Part shown: one piece after another, positions 50,301 through 62,562 of the stretch
How the letters are laid out: the number at the start of each line of letters is the position of its first letter
How positions within the stretch are numbered: position 1 is the stretch's first letter
Origin: Vespula vulgaris
Taxonomy: Eukaryota > Arthropoda > Insecta > Hymenoptera > Vespidae
DNA: 64,000 nt
Assembly (NCBI RefSeq): GCF_905475345.1
Contig: NC_066608.1
Span: 682,001 to 746,000 of the forward strand
Direction: 5' to 3'
The notes under the pieces: model-generated
Told to the model about the DNA's origin: nothing
Databases searched by the model: none
What the model saw: only the letters and a program-made list of their open reading frames with translations
Program-made: the position numbers and the translations under genes

Positions 50301-51373
50301 ATGCATAGATCCAGTATTTGCAATAGCAGCCAGTCTCACGTTTAAAGATGCTTTTTATTGTCCTTTGGGAAAAGAAGAACAAGCAATGAAAAAAAAGTTA
50401 GAACTCAGTATGTGGCAATTTAGCGATCACATTGCTCTCGCGGAAGCTCTCAGGAGATTCGAGATCAATTATAGCTTTGGTTTTTGTCACGAATATTTTT
50501 TGTCCTTCAACACTTTGAAACTTCTTTCCGAAATGAAACGTCAATTTACTCAACACTTGTACGAGATGAAGTTTTTAGATAATGATAATCCAATCGACGA
50601 GGATGCTAATAGAAATTCTAATAACATAGCATTGATCAAAGCTATAGTTTGTGCAGGATTATATCCAAACATTGCTACTATAAAGTACGGGTATGTCAGT
50701 TATTACAAAGATTTATACTTTCAAATTCAATCTTAATTATCTATGTTTTTATTTCTTAGATCTGATTCGAAGCATGGTGTAATAGCTTGGACACCCGAAG
50801 ATGGTTCCGTGAAATTACATCCATCCAGTGTTAATAATAAAATGAGGAATTTTCCAAGTCCTTTCTTAACTTATTTTACAAAGCAACGATCCACTGCTAT
50901 TTATTTGCACGACACATCTTGTGTCACAGCTCCAATATTATTATTTGCTGGATCAAATAGTTCAATTAGTAAGACAACGATGCTACTTTACATTTCTTTT
51001 TATAACATCGATCTTATATCAATAAAATATTCATTTTAGAAAGAGAAAATGGCAAGTATATAATCACATTAAATACTTCGCAAAACTTTGTTTGCGAACC
51101 TAGAACAGCCAAAGTTATACAGGATCTTCGACAAGCAATAAATAATTTATTAGAATATAAAATTTCGCATCCTGGTACAGTAAATTGGAATACTCAAGAA
51201 GGACAAATACTTAAGTAATTAAACATTCTTTCAATTTTACAAAATAGATTTTTCTCTATCGATATAATAATTAATTCATTCATCTCGCTTGACTTATATA
51301 TTTTTACAGCGCTCTTATAGAATTTGTATCCCAAACGGACGAAGAAATGGGATTTGGTAAATTGACATGGTAA
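47354..51373 (+). CDS. DHX36: DEAH-box G-quadruplex helicase DHX36 (RHAU)
   Basis: Thirteen exons: 47354-47411, 47634-48200, 48276-48465, 48554-48728, 48805-48953, 49030-49168, 49252-49447, 49546-49810, 49885-50177, 50270-50690, 50760-50968, 51040-51214, 51310-51373. They give 966 residues (human about 1008). A Gly-rich N-terminus leads to the RHAU-specific motif HPSWLRGKEIGLYY at 45-58, the parallel G-quadruplex-binding helix that defines DHX36. Helicase motifs follow: GETGCGKTT (206-214), DEIH (308-311), SAT (340-342), and QRRGRAGR ending at 580. Then come the winged-helix and helicase-associated domains (LPLDPRTGKM) and the OB-fold (FTKQRSTAIYLHDTSCVTAP). It unwinds RNA and DNA G4 structures in nucleus and cytoplasm using ATP. 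Intron 2 is GC-AG. The ATG at 47354 is the only start whose exon joins in frame to the motif exon. Confidence 0.95.
48201..48275 (+). other. DHX36: GC-AG intron in DHX36
   Basis: The donor reads ACAG then gcaagt and the acceptor ttatttcag. Only this boundary keeps the P-loop GETGCGKTT in frame. Using the nearby GT (gtaatt) would give a stop seven bases into the next exon. The intron splits the Gly codon inside the ATP-binding loop. Confidence 0.85.
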
Positions 51374-51520
51374 GGTAGACGAATATACAATCTTGATCAA
51401 TGTAAAAATATCTGAATTGAAATCTTTATTCAAAGGGACAAATTATACATCATGTATTACTGTATGTATTATGCATTACTTTAAGTCATCTATTATTGTA
51501 AAATGTATACTTAAATACAA

Positions 51521-51526
51521 AATAAA
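51521..51526 (+). terminator. Candidate polyadenylation signal of DHX36
   Basis: AATAAA about 150 bp after the stop codon, the first good signal downstream. Confidence 0.5.
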
Positions 51527-52320
51527 CAGATTTATGGAATTCTACGTCACTTGACGAAAACTCCATATATAAATTATTAATGCAATTTCTTAATAAAAAT
51601 CTTCTATAGATCTGTTTTTGTCAATGCATACATTATATATCCACATCTTTTTCAAAAAAGTCGAACAATCATTTCCGGTTTTTACCTCTACTTTTTTTTT
51701 TATTCATTAATTATTAATAACAATTTTTTATTTTTATTAATTATCGACAACAACAATTAATTTTTTGTACCTTTCAGTACAAAAAAAAAAAAGAATTACA
51801 AAGAATTGTGAATAACGTTTCAATGTCTTTTAAAAAATATGATATTTTCATTACACTTTTGATTCATAATTTTGATCAACGTAGTACATGTACCGGTGAT
51901 ACTACTTTCAAAGCGAATTACACCGTATCATCGAAAAATCTCGCAGACGACGTTTTCTAACATATAATTTTTCACCTTAGGATAGATAATTATGTTCTTC
52001 GTGAGAGAAAAAAAAAAGAAACAAAAAAGATAATATATAAGAAGACGTATATTAGTCAGAAGTGATCACACACTTGGAGCAGAGCTTACATAAACCTTCA
52101 ATTAACGTGATTGGTGGTCGTTCGACTCGCGGGTAGAAAAGCCTGCGCGTCCTGATGAAAACTCGATATCCTTGATGAAGACAACATTTATATATATATA
52201 TATATATACGTATATATGTATCTCGTGTGGTATGCGTCATTATTTTAATCGTTATAACGACAATAATTATACCTGATACTTTATCATTTCTTTCTTTCGT
52301 TCTTCTCTTTTTTTTTTTAG

Positions 52321-52399
52321 ACCAGAATACTCGAAGGCTTACGATTGGTCCTCCACAGTTGATCCATCCTTCATTTCCTTCGATCCATTTCATTCCAAG
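52321..52399 (+). other. Candidate orphan exon
   Basis: A strong acceptor (nine T then tag) and a donor (AAG then gtaaaag) bound 79 bp that is open in two frames. One of these reads PEYSKAYDWSSTVDPSFISF then DPFHSK. No family is recognised and no partner exon is identified. It could be part of a gene continuing downstream, or chance. Confidence 0.25.
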
Positions 52400-52911
52400 G
52401 TAAAAGTTTTTCAATTGAATTTCTACGTTTGATATATAACGTATCCACGTCCCTCCATCTTTTTCTCTTTAATCATTCTTTTGAAATTTAAACTAGATTC
52501 CTTTCTTCTTCTTTTTCTTCTTTCGTCAAAGAAATTATTTTCAAACGAGTTTCGGGATGAATAAAATCGAAATCCTATCTTCGTAACACCGATCACGTAT
52601 AGAATGATAAATGTATATCGTATGTATGTATGTATGTATGTATGTGGGATAGATTTAAAAGGGGAGACTGCTCCTGATATATTGGCGCGAAGTTCAAACG
52701 AGCACTCTGTGAAAATAAATCAGGACATGGAAGGAAGCAGAGAAAGAAAGAGAGAGAGAGATAGAGACGACAGTATTGTTTCGTCACTCCTTAGATCTTG
52801 ATGAATAGTCGTAAAGAGAAAGACGGATAGAGGAGAGACTCTGAATAAAGTTAATCCGCATTCATAATCACGAAACGCACGGAACATCTACGCACGGTAT
52901 TAAAGAGAATG

Positions 52912-53055
52912 AGAGAGAGAGAGAGAGAAAGAGAGAGATAGATAGACAAGCAGAAAATGAGAAAGAGAGAAACAGAGAGAGACAGATAAATAGAGAATGA
53001 GAGATAGAGAGGGAGAACGAGTGAAAATGAGTAAGAGTGAGAGAGCGTGAGAGAG
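52912..53055. repeat. Long imperfect GA-rich purine tract
   Basis: About 140 bp of GA/GATA/GAAA purine-rich repeats; it accounts for the Ser/Leu-rich minus-strand frames here. Confidence 0.9.
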
Positions 53056-53488
53056 AGGGGGAAGTCTTGGAAGGACCTCGTCGTCTATCAAGCATGTCGC
53101 CCTTTGCCCCGTTAATTCTCTCTTTCTTCTGCCTTCTGATATCTGAATGCAACCGGAAGCCCTTTCACGCGACCCTGATTTCATCGTCCGAATGAAAACG
53201 AACGATTTGCTGCTCGTGAAAGACGAGCTACATACATACGTAAGTACATAGTTCGAGTTTCGTCTGGTTTTTGTTAACACAATGATGAAGCTTAACCTAA
53301 ACATTATCATAGAATATGTCATTCGATTCTCATCGAATTAAAAGTGCTTTTGTTGCGAAGAAAAATATATTTTTTATATACAATTTCTGAAAATGTTATT
53401 CGATTCTTTTAGAATCTTAATTATTTTACAATTAAATGTGTATATTATATATGTATGTATATATATATATATATGTATATATTTACAC

Positions 53489-53885
53489 CGGAAATTAATT
53501 CGAAATAAATCGTTACCCAAAATTTTATTAGATCGCTTCTTATTGGCTAAGATAGATTCGTATATATATAACTGTAAAAAGTGTATCGATTGGTAATAAG
53601 AAAATATTATGTCGCTTCTGATTGGCTGAGACAGATAGTAAAGATGTTGCGCAATTGTGGTAGATACGATATTTTATATATATACATATATATATATATA
53701 TATGCGTATATCTTAGGAAATTAATTAATAGGAAATAATAATTCGTTACGTAAAATTTGATTAGGTCGCTTCTGATTGTTAGAATAGAAATATATATATA
53801 GATATATGTAAGTTTGATAAATTGATCGATTTGAAATAACGATATCTCATTGGATCTCGTCCGATTGGTTAGCACTAATCAACCA
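53489..53885 (+). repeat. Degenerate tandem array carrying inverted CCAAT boxes
   Basis: Repeated core gtcgcttctgattggctgaga at about 53532, 53611, 53765 and, more diverged, 53853, each near (TA)n. Two copies also share the longer prefix ggaaattaatt..aaataa..tcgttac..aaaattt.attag (53491 and 53714). Most copies keep attgg, the inverted CCAAT box. The array ends about 60 bp before the likely start of a short spliced transcript. Confidence 0.7.
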
Positions 53886-54118
53886 ATAAAATTTCAGTAT
53901 TAATACAGTTCCCTTTATTACGTCTTGTGGCGTACTTCACGTTCTTTTAATTTTCGCAATTCGCGACTTGTTGATTCTTCGTGAAACGAATAAGTAATTA
54001 CAGTGAATATCTTTTATTTAGTGAAACGATAAAGTTGTTTTATCGTGTAAAGTGTGCATTCGTGGAGTCGATAAACGTGACTGTAGTAAACCGAAGGACG
54101 ATATCGATCGAGATAATC

Positions 54119-54432
54119 ATGAATAGGAATAAGGAAAAGGTACGTGTATCTTTCGTAAATATATATTTCTTTTATATTTTCGACGTTCAATATTTGATAG
54201 ATTTATCGTTCGACTCTAGTAAGAAACTAAAACATGATTCCTCTTATAAAATGGCTTAGAGGGTTCTTGTCAATCAACGTGTCGGTTTACGTTTTCAGAA
54301 GGCTCGCGAAATGAGGTCTCCTTCTTGGATCGCTGCACTCAGCGAGCGTATAAACATCCCGATGCAGCTGCAACTTATAATCCTTTCTTCGTCGAGCCTT
54401 CCTAACTGTTATCACCTAAGTACGCCTACGTA
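54119..54432 (+). CDS. Candidate short two-exon ORF (unrecognised)
   Basis: ATG at 54119, exon end 54139 (AAG then gtacgtg), acceptor gttttcag, second exon from 54299 to TAG at 54432. The result is a 51-residue frame starting MNRNKEKKAREMRSPSWIAA and continuing LSERINIPMQLQLI. Alternatively the second exon could end at a donor (cctaagtacg) near 54418 and lead to further exons. It lies directly downstream of the CCAAT array. No homologue is recognised. Confidence 0.25.
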
Positions 54433-55568
54433 GACATATCCTACTCCTGCTTTGTCTCTCGTACACGTTAACGTGTGTACATATACGTACGTATTTTTTG
54501 TTCCTTTTTGGTTATCTCTTTCTTCCTTTTCTATCCTTCAACGAGTCGTTCAGCTTCGAAAGAAAAAAAAAAAAAAAAAAAAAAAAAGTAAAGAAATAAG
54601 AAATATCGCGTCGATCGTTCGAATCACGTCGATCATTTGAATCGATTGAAACTGATCTCTAAGAGGGCAACGAACGTACCATAAGTATGTTTGTATGTAT
54701 GCGTTTAAAGCGGATCGCGTTTGTATATAGCGTACAAGCCCATGTAAAAAGCAAATAGATAATAAAACGAGGACTATCTCGGACCGTTGCCGTTAAAACG
54801 GGCGCGACTGACCGGCGTCGTAGATCTGCCTGTTTATCTTCTGTCAACCAAACCGATAGAGAGAGGGTGGGAGGAAGGGAGACATGCACGGAGTCTCCAA
54901 ATCTCTCGCTTGCATCTTCTATTCGTTATATTCGACTAAGAAAAATACACGTTCGTACACTTTCGAAATAGTATCTCTGTTATTTATTTTCTTCGCTCGT
55001 TTTAATTTACTACAAAAAAAGAAGAAAAGAGAAAAAAAAATTTAATTAAATCGGTCACGTCGTGCGATATAAAACGATCTTTTTCATTATCATTATTATT
55101 GCTATTCGCGTTTGTAATAATGACAATGTATTCACTAGGGAAATCGAAGAAGTTACGTATATCGATGGATTAGTCATCGATCGTATTCTCGCGCAGCGGG
55201 ATATTTGAATTTGGTAGGAGAAACTCGACCATAAAGTTTTCAGATGCCACCCCATCTGTGACATTCACCCTTGGTGATACGTATTCCGAAGTTGAAATTA
55301 TATGCGTATTGGCGAATAGAAATAGGGTGCTGTTACCTTCACTATTAAACGATACTTGACGGAATAAAAGAGTGGAATAAGATTCGAAACGAAATCTAGC
55401 AGCAACTATTTACGAATCTTATCTGCTCGAAAGATAACGGAAACATACTCTTTGTTGTATAACTAAACAAGCTACTACATCTCTATATATACATATATAT
55501 AACTACATTTAGAACCCAACAAGATAAATGCCGATGAAGTCGCATTTATTATATTCCAAATAGGGAAA

Positions 55569-55571
55569 CTC

Positions 55572-55617
<46 letters not shown>

Positions 55618-55633
55618 AGAGAGAGAGAGAGAG
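55569..55633. repeat. (CT)n-(GA)n inverted repeat, potential perfect hairpin
   Basis: About 46 bp of CT runs straight into gtg and then about 18 bp of GA, so the GA arm can pair fully with the adjacent CT with a loop of a few bases. Confidence 0.9.
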
Positions 55634-55781
55634 CATTCGTCCATTTCCCGGAGGCATTCTCGATCGACGCAAGATTGGCCACGAGGGGTAAACACCCCTC
55701 GAGATGTTTCCATCGCGGTACCATCCCTTAAGGGCGAAACTACCATCGCATATTCGAAACATTATGCAAGAGAAGGGCCAG

Positions 55782-55878
55782 ACCCCTACCTACCTACCTA
55801 TCTATATATCTACCTACCTACCTACCTACCTATTTATATACCTACCTACCTACCTAGCTATCTACCTACCTACCTACC
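55782..55878. repeat. (CTAC)n tetranucleotide microsatellite
   Basis: About 95 bp of ctac/ctat units with short interruptions; the apparent Tyr/Leu/Pro open frame here is its translation. Confidence 0.9.
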
Positions 55879-56659
55879 AGAAATCCTATGAATCGGAGTC
55901 GTGCCACGAAATTGCACAAGTAATCTCAGACTACCGACGACGAACATTTCCATAAAAATAATTAAACGACTACGGTCTACGTTTTCTTCCCTTCCCTGTC
56001 TCCCTCCCTCCCTTCCTCCCTCCCTCCCTTCGCCAACCTACCTCGCCCAATCTAGTGCAGCTTCGGCCCTTCTGTAGTTTTCTTTTTCTTTCTTTTTTTT
56101 TCTTTCGCTTCATAGAATCGATTTTTTTCGTTAAAAAAATGAAACGATCATAAGGATCTCGATAGTTAGATCGCATATCTTTTTTTTTTTCTTTTTTTTT
56201 TTCAAATTCGTAAAAAAATATGTTTGCATGAAAATGGACGATAAGTCTGTAAGAAAAAAATTTGTTCCATCGCTCGTTAGTTTTATTTACAAGAAGTCAG
56301 AGGCAGGTCTCGCGCATACAACATAATCGAGGAAGTGTGTGCCGCATCTGCCGATCTCACAGATATTCTCTCTCTTTTTCTGACACACATACACGTGTAA
56401 GAGCACTTGAAAATTCATTCCACCTTATAACATAGTTGCTTGGATTCAACAACGGTGCTACAGAAACAGCAGGCCTTCAAAGAGAGAGAGAGAGAGAGAT
56501 TGGTGGAACCTCGAAGAAAACACATCTAGATGCATAGCTCTTTTTTTGTATTTTTTTTTCTTTTTCTTTTTCGAGGGGGCCACGTGCATTTACGATTAAA
56601 TTTCCCCACTTTTCTTTTTTTTTCTTCCCTTTTTTTTTCACCCTTCAACAACTCCCTCC

Positions 56660-56711
<52 letters not shown>
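56660..56711. repeat. (CT)n microsatellite
   Basis: About 48 bp of uninterrupted CT, following T-rich sequence and ending in cggtgatg. Confidence 0.9.
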
Positions 56712-56714
<3 letters not shown>

Positions 56715-56939
56715 ATGTCTGCCAGAAATATCTTTGACAACTGTGCTTTTTCTTCCTTGATTTATTTCAATGTTTCGTTCATTTCGATATTTCAAAGATT
56801 CCGTCGATTCGTTATGAAATATTGTCGGTACGAGACGAAGAGGTAAATGGAAATTGGGAAATCGAGTATTTTACTAATTATTGTCTTTGGATGTGTCTGT
56901 GGGAACGTGCGTGTATGGGTGCGTGAGTGTGTGTTACTG

Positions 56940-57180
56940 GCATGTAACAGCCAACGTAAACAATCCTACGACAAGGTTTGAATACAAATGCGCAATTCCA
57001 GGAGGTCGTTCCACACAATTTCCAAGAGGAGGGGGCCCCAAATACAACGCGTCAAATGGGTTTCCAGTATCTGAACATCATCTCGGCACTGAAGGTGCAT
57101 TATGCTTCTCGTATATGGAGGGTGGTGTATTAAGTGTGCTATTACCTATAGTTCGCACAGCAATGTCGCGATCGTAGATA
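56940..57180. other. GC-richer, stop-poor island of unknown nature
   Basis: About 240 bp with balanced composition unlike its AT-rich flanks and free of simple repeats. It is largely open in several frames on both strands (for example EYKCAIPGGRSTQFPRGGG on +). This is expected of GC-richer DNA and does not by itself prove coding. A non-coding RNA, a fragment of a mobile element, or a conserved control element are all possible. I recognise no family. Confidence 0.3.
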
Positions 57181-58559
57181 GAGCTCGATGCGATCACGTA
57201 AGGCCGTCGTCTAGTTGTATCCGTTCATTTTCATTCCTTCGTTATCCTTACAAATTTAATATTCGTTATTTATGCTTTCGTTTTGCAAGAAATCTTTTGA
57301 AAATAACCGAGAATGGAAAGGATTGATTTTTATATTATCTTATTTATAAAAGAATATATACATATATATCTATATAGATTTGTAAAATATTTATGAATCT
57401 ACGAGAGAACGAGAAAGTGCTGATTTTTTATATTATTCTATATAAAAAAATGTTTATACCTTTCTCTCTCTTTCTCTTTCTTATTAATATCATTTTCCGT
57501 TTCTCTCTTATTTCAATAGGATTACATATACGTTTATAAAAATTTCTATAACGAATTTGCAGAAATATGTTGCAGAAACCATATGCTGATACTAATAACT
57601 ACAATACATTTTTCTTTAATGTATTATAGATAATTTGGAGACGTTCTCACGCGCGTCGGTATCGTTGGAAATGGAGATTTAAGAAGAAGGAGCAACGATC
57701 AAGGGATAAGAAGGAATCAAACTCGATGATTTCCGGCTAGACGTTCCCATTCGAAGAGCAGGAGTGTCCATTCGAAACACGTTATTTGGATCGTCGATTT
57801 TCCCGTCATAACGAGTGAAAGGCGTCGTTTATCGGTGTCACTACTTCCGGGGGTATACAAGAGGAGGGGTGACAAGAGAGGGTGAACCGAGTGTACGACG
57901 TGGAGGAGTGGAAGAGAGAGAGAGAGAGAGAGAGAGAGGCGTGCAGTAATGCGCCGAATGACGGGGCAGTCTCATAGGACAATCGTCCAGGACTCGGAGA
58001 AGTGGGGTGGACTAGGGTGCGAGGGGGTTGGAAGGGTGTCGAAATGCAATTCATCACAACAGAGACAGAGAGCTCTCCCACTAGTACCACCCTCTCTATC
58101 CTCTCGCACGCACCCAACGCATCAATCTTCTTCTCCAACAATGTTCGCGTAAATTACCCTCATCGATATCAAAGTGACGAGGGTAGTGCTGGTGGTAGTG
58201 CTTCGAGAAGACCAGCCCTTATCCAACGCGAGTTTGAAAATTGAGTTTACAAAGAGAGAGGGAGAGAGAGAGAAAGAGAGAGAGAGGGAAGCAAAGAAAG
58301 AAAGAGTATTTTCGTCCAATGCAAGCTTTTTTACTACTTCTTCTTCGAGACGTAGCTAGCGACGGAGAAGTTCAATGGAGTACATTAGAGTATATCAAAT
58401 TTCTTCAGATGGAAATTATTCAGGTATACGTATGATGTTCTGTCTTTCTTTTTTCTTTTTTTTTTTTATATAATTTATGTACAGAGAAATCATAGAGAAA
58501 TTTATTTTCTTTTATTACTAAACACGTGTCATTATTGGAGATTGAAGCTTGGATAATTA

Positions 58560-58787
58560 ACGACACGACCTGATCGTTAACACCGATCCAATCACAGCGT
58601 CGACCACCGAGGAGTTAATGATCAATCACCGTTGTGGCGTTGATGAAATTTCTATCATAATACCATCGGAAATATTGCTATTTAAAGCTCCCTAGTGTTT
58701 GTTGAGTAAGACACTCGACGATTAAATTCAAGTCGATCGAGTCTACTACTTTGTCAAAGAATTATTTCATTGTGCGTTATAGCGCAA
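58560..58787 (+). promoter_or_regulatory. Candidate TATA promoter and first non-coding exon
   Basis: An atccaatcac (CCAAT) motif near 58587 and a TATA-like tatttaaa at 58679-58686 precede an initiator-like gtttgttgagtaagac about 25-30 bp downstream. A good donor gcaa then gtaagt ends the putative exon at 58787. A matching second exon follows at 58870. The downstream + strand gene is the one at 62975. Confidence 0.4.
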
Positions 58788-58869
58788 GTAAGTTTTTTTT
58801 TTCGTTCGTTTTATTGAAAATAATTAAAAATTAAAAAGTTATTTTAAACGCGAATATTAAATTTTTCAG

Positions 58870-58971
58870 AAAGAGATTTCTTCAGACTCGAGGAAGATAA
58901 CGAGTCAGACTCGACGTAGGATCGTGAAGATTTTAAAAAATATTTGAGTCACACGTCTCTGCGTTCTTTAG
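58870..58971 (+). other. Candidate non-coding leader exon
   Basis: A clear acceptor (aaatttttcag) and donor (tttag then gtaaaa) bound 102 bp with stops in the frames examined. It pairs naturally with the donor at 58787 as a spliced 5' UTR, perhaps of the receptor-like gene 4 kb downstream. Confidence 0.3.
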
Positions 58972-60408
58972 GTAAAATCGATATAATTGTCTTTCAGCAC
59001 GCGTGTCTATCGCGTTGAAACAAAACGTTATTTTGATTTTAGCTTTTACGATAGATACCTGGTCTTTCTCTCTTTCTCTTTATTTTTGTATTTTACACTT
59101 TTTCTCTCTCGTAGGGAAACAGCAAAGATCTCGAATATGACTGTAAAAAGATAAAGAAAATTACTGTAACAAAAGTTTCTTTAAAGAGAGAAAGAGAAAG
59201 AGAGAAGCTAGATAGTAGTAGCAGGCAAAGCACGTTGCACACGTTCGCGTAGATGCGTTTAACTGCACGCGACAGAATGCATAATATTACGGATATGAGA
59301 GTTCGATAAGACGACGACATCGTTGCGGTTAGCAAAGTATTGAGCCTACGGTCTTTCGAGGTGAACTCACTCGAGGATTATCCTTTAACGAAGCCTTAGA
59401 TCTGAGTTATACTTTCGACACACGAGTACCCAAAGCGCGTGTTAACTTTCTCGCGAAACCTAACTGGATCGACATCGCATGTTTCTTCTACGTCGATCGA
59501 TCGATCGATCGATCCTTGTATTACTTTTCCGACCCTTCGAAAATGGGAAATCATATATTTATAGACCTTTGAGATTAGCTTCAGATGTGTATTATATATA
59601 CACACCTTGAGTCCGACGACGGGGAAACGATTTTTATGGGATCATGCAGGAATCGAAAATTCTTATCGTCTATCCTATCATTTCCACGTCATGCTTCAAA
59701 TATTTTCCTTTCCTTGTTGATACGATGGTATATGTGTGTACAAAAAAGTTTAAGGTCAAAATATATGGGATAAATCGATGATAGGGGGTGGTCCGAAATA
59801 TTGATCGAAAAGAAAATGTCTTAATCGTCTATATTTACAACTTATTATCGTCAATAATTCAACGATTATTCTAAATCGAGTATTAAATTTTCGAATCGAT
59901 AATATCACAAAAGCGTTCGCCGACAAATATTTTATCATCTCTTTTTGGATTTGAAAATGATCGTTGAACGTTTTCGATGTAAGCTCCGTTACGTTATAAG
60001 ATAAAACGAGGATTAAACCGTTCTATTAATTCCATCGATTAATCTACCAACGATTATGGAAGTTTATTTCGTTCGTTCGATCAACGCGGATCAAACTGTC
60101 TGGTCTTTATCCTTTGTCCGACGAATCCTGCGTGGCCTATGAGGAGGGTAGATAAAATCGGCATTACGTTAGGGACATGCACGTGCAAACCTATTAACAA
60201 ACGTACGTTTGCCTACTGCGTATGCGAGTACACGTATGAGTTTGTGATTTATGTACATCGATTCCGCCACCCCTTATTTTATCTACCTATTACTCTCATT
60301 AGACCTTTGGAAATCACAGATATATTTTTAACGACGAATTCTAACTTTTCGGCACAAATATTTATCGTTTTTCTACGGATATACAATTCCCGGTTAGTTT
60401 TTGTGAGT

Positions 60409-60458
<50 letters not shown>

Positions 60459-60926
60459 CTCTCCAAAAAGAGTGTTGTAAACTTGACCATAGATTTTAAT
60501 TATCCGAGAAGACTCTCCTCTTCACGTAAAATACCATGAAAAGGACTCTGTAGGGCTTTGCAATACATGGTCGAGTCATAAATCTCCAATTTGCGTCCGT
60601 TGCGAAACGACGAGGAAGCTTAATTGGTATAGTCCTGCTACCCTTACACTCGCTCGCAAAACTTTCCAAGCGGTTTCCGCTTGAGTTAGAAAAACGATGT
60701 TTTCGAGTCAGCGAACGCTTTGTAGAGAGAGAAGTTACTTTCTCCAAACTATTATCCATGATCGAAACGGCGATTAAAACAAACGGTGATTGAAAATTAA
60801 AGCGTTTTTCAAAGGTACAAAAACAAAAAGGGAAAAACGGAACGATTACTTACATTAAATCCTATTTTTTTTCTCTCTCTCTCTCTCTTTTTTTTTCCAC
60901 CAAAGTTTCTTTCACTAGTACAGTCA

Positions 60927-60951
60927 AAAAAAAAAAAAAAAAAAAAAAAAA
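60927..60951. repeat. Poly-A tract
   Basis: About 25 A in a row, followed by A/G-rich DNA. A similar A-tract is at 54560-54586. No retrotransposed gene body is recognisable upstream of either. Confidence 0.85.
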
Positions 60952-62385
60952 ACAGAAAAAAAAGAAAGAAAAAAAGCTTCTCTAAAAAATGTTACACCCA
61001 CGTAGAAATAGAAAACGAAACGTTACGAAGTTGCTTGAAATTTTTTGCAGAAACAAAAATATATAAAAAATAAAAAAAAACGTGTGAGAGAGAAAGAGAG
61101 AGACCGGAAACATTTTGTAAACCATATTAAAGCGTTGGTGGATTCTATTTTGAAAAAGCTCCGCGCAAAATATTCGGCTTTCATTCGCGAACGATCATTT
61201 TGTTTACTCCCTTCTCTCTCTACCTTGAAGTTTCTTTTTATTAGACATTTATTAGAAATAAGATGATTAGATCGTTATACCAGATCGATTTTAGCGACGA
61301 TTTCTAGGAAGTCGGGTTAGAAAACTCAATATTCTCATAATAAATTCACGATCGTGTTTTTGGGATAACTCGTTAATAGGAATGTTTCTTTTATCAATAA
61401 TAATCAATGCCCCCCAAGGCCATTCGCGTATATTTTGACGAGGCTTTCTCGAAGCCTGAATTTACTACGTAGAATTTTCTTCGAGGATCTCTGCTTAGTC
61501 ACGCGTTCTTCCGCTCTTCGATTGAGATTCTCGATCGAAAGATTAATCATATGTGCAATTATGTACACACACATACGCGCGCGCTTATAAATTTGTAATT
61601 GAATTTAGCTTGTGACATAGGTAATATCAATTAACGTAAAATTACAAATATAATTCTTCTGACGTTTCAACACATTCGCGCGTAATTTATCATTGCGCGT
61701 CAATTACACGATTTTCTTCATAATTTATAATTTATCATTATTAACGATCTACTTAATGATCTTTTATATCGTCGTCAGTGTATTTTTTTTATTCTATTAC
61801 AAAATATAGCTTATATAAATTTGTAAGAGGAACAGGATACAATTAAACGTGAAATAGGATTTTTTGTAAAATTCATGACGCTTCGATTTAACATCAAACT
61901 TGTCCAATTATTTCTCTAATTACTAATTGCTTAACTGTATTAGTCGTTATACCGTGTTATGGCAGTTAATCGTACCGAAGTATTTAGTTTCTCGTGAAAA
62001 CTAAAAACAGCAAATACACGACAACGTCGAGCCGTCAGCAATTATATTCGTAATTCGAATCCTACGTTAACAAGCCATAAGCTAAATTCAACTGTAAATA
62101 TATAGAAGAAAATCGATGCGGAAAAGTCGACTAAATTTTACAGTTATAACTTTTGTCACAATAAAAGCATGTAATTCAACGTGTCAGGGGAGGAGAGTCG
62201 TCAAAGAGAAAAGAAAAAAGATCTCTGTGAAACGTAAGAACGGTATGTAAGGTGTAGGAAAAATATGTGTATATATATTCGTATACACGTATATGCACGC
62301 ATGGTACCGTTGCATTTCCGGTAGAAAGAGGAGACTCGTCCTGGACCTACGGTGTTGGTACGAAAGGTAAGAAGAAGGGCGCAGG

Positions 62386-62562
62386 GAGGAGAGGAGAGGA
62401 GAGGAGAGGAGAGGGCAGAGGAGCGAAGCGAAGGCGAAGGTCGAAGGTCGAAGGTGTGGTAGGTGAGAGGCAAGAGTGAAAGAGGGTAGGAGCGAGCGAG
62501 CGAGCGAGCGAGAGAGAGAGAGAGAGAGAGAGAGGGAGTGGGAGAGGGTGATAGGGAGAGAG
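62386..62562. repeat. GGAGA/GAGC/GA purine repeats upstream of the receptor-like gene
   Basis: Consecutive (gagga)n, (gagc)n and (ga)n arrays within a locally GC-rich stretch about 400-590 bp before the ATG at 62975. Such GA arrays are common near insect promoters; a regulatory role is inference. Confidence 0.7.

Noticed and set aside
47354..51373. Assignment to DHX35, DHX57 or YTHDC2
   Set aside because: The N-terminal RHAU-specific motif before the helicase core points to DHX36, and no UBA/RWD or YTH domain is seen.
55704..55955. Tyr-Leu-Pro repeat ORF
   Set aside because: Translation of a (CTAC)n tetranucleotide microsatellite.
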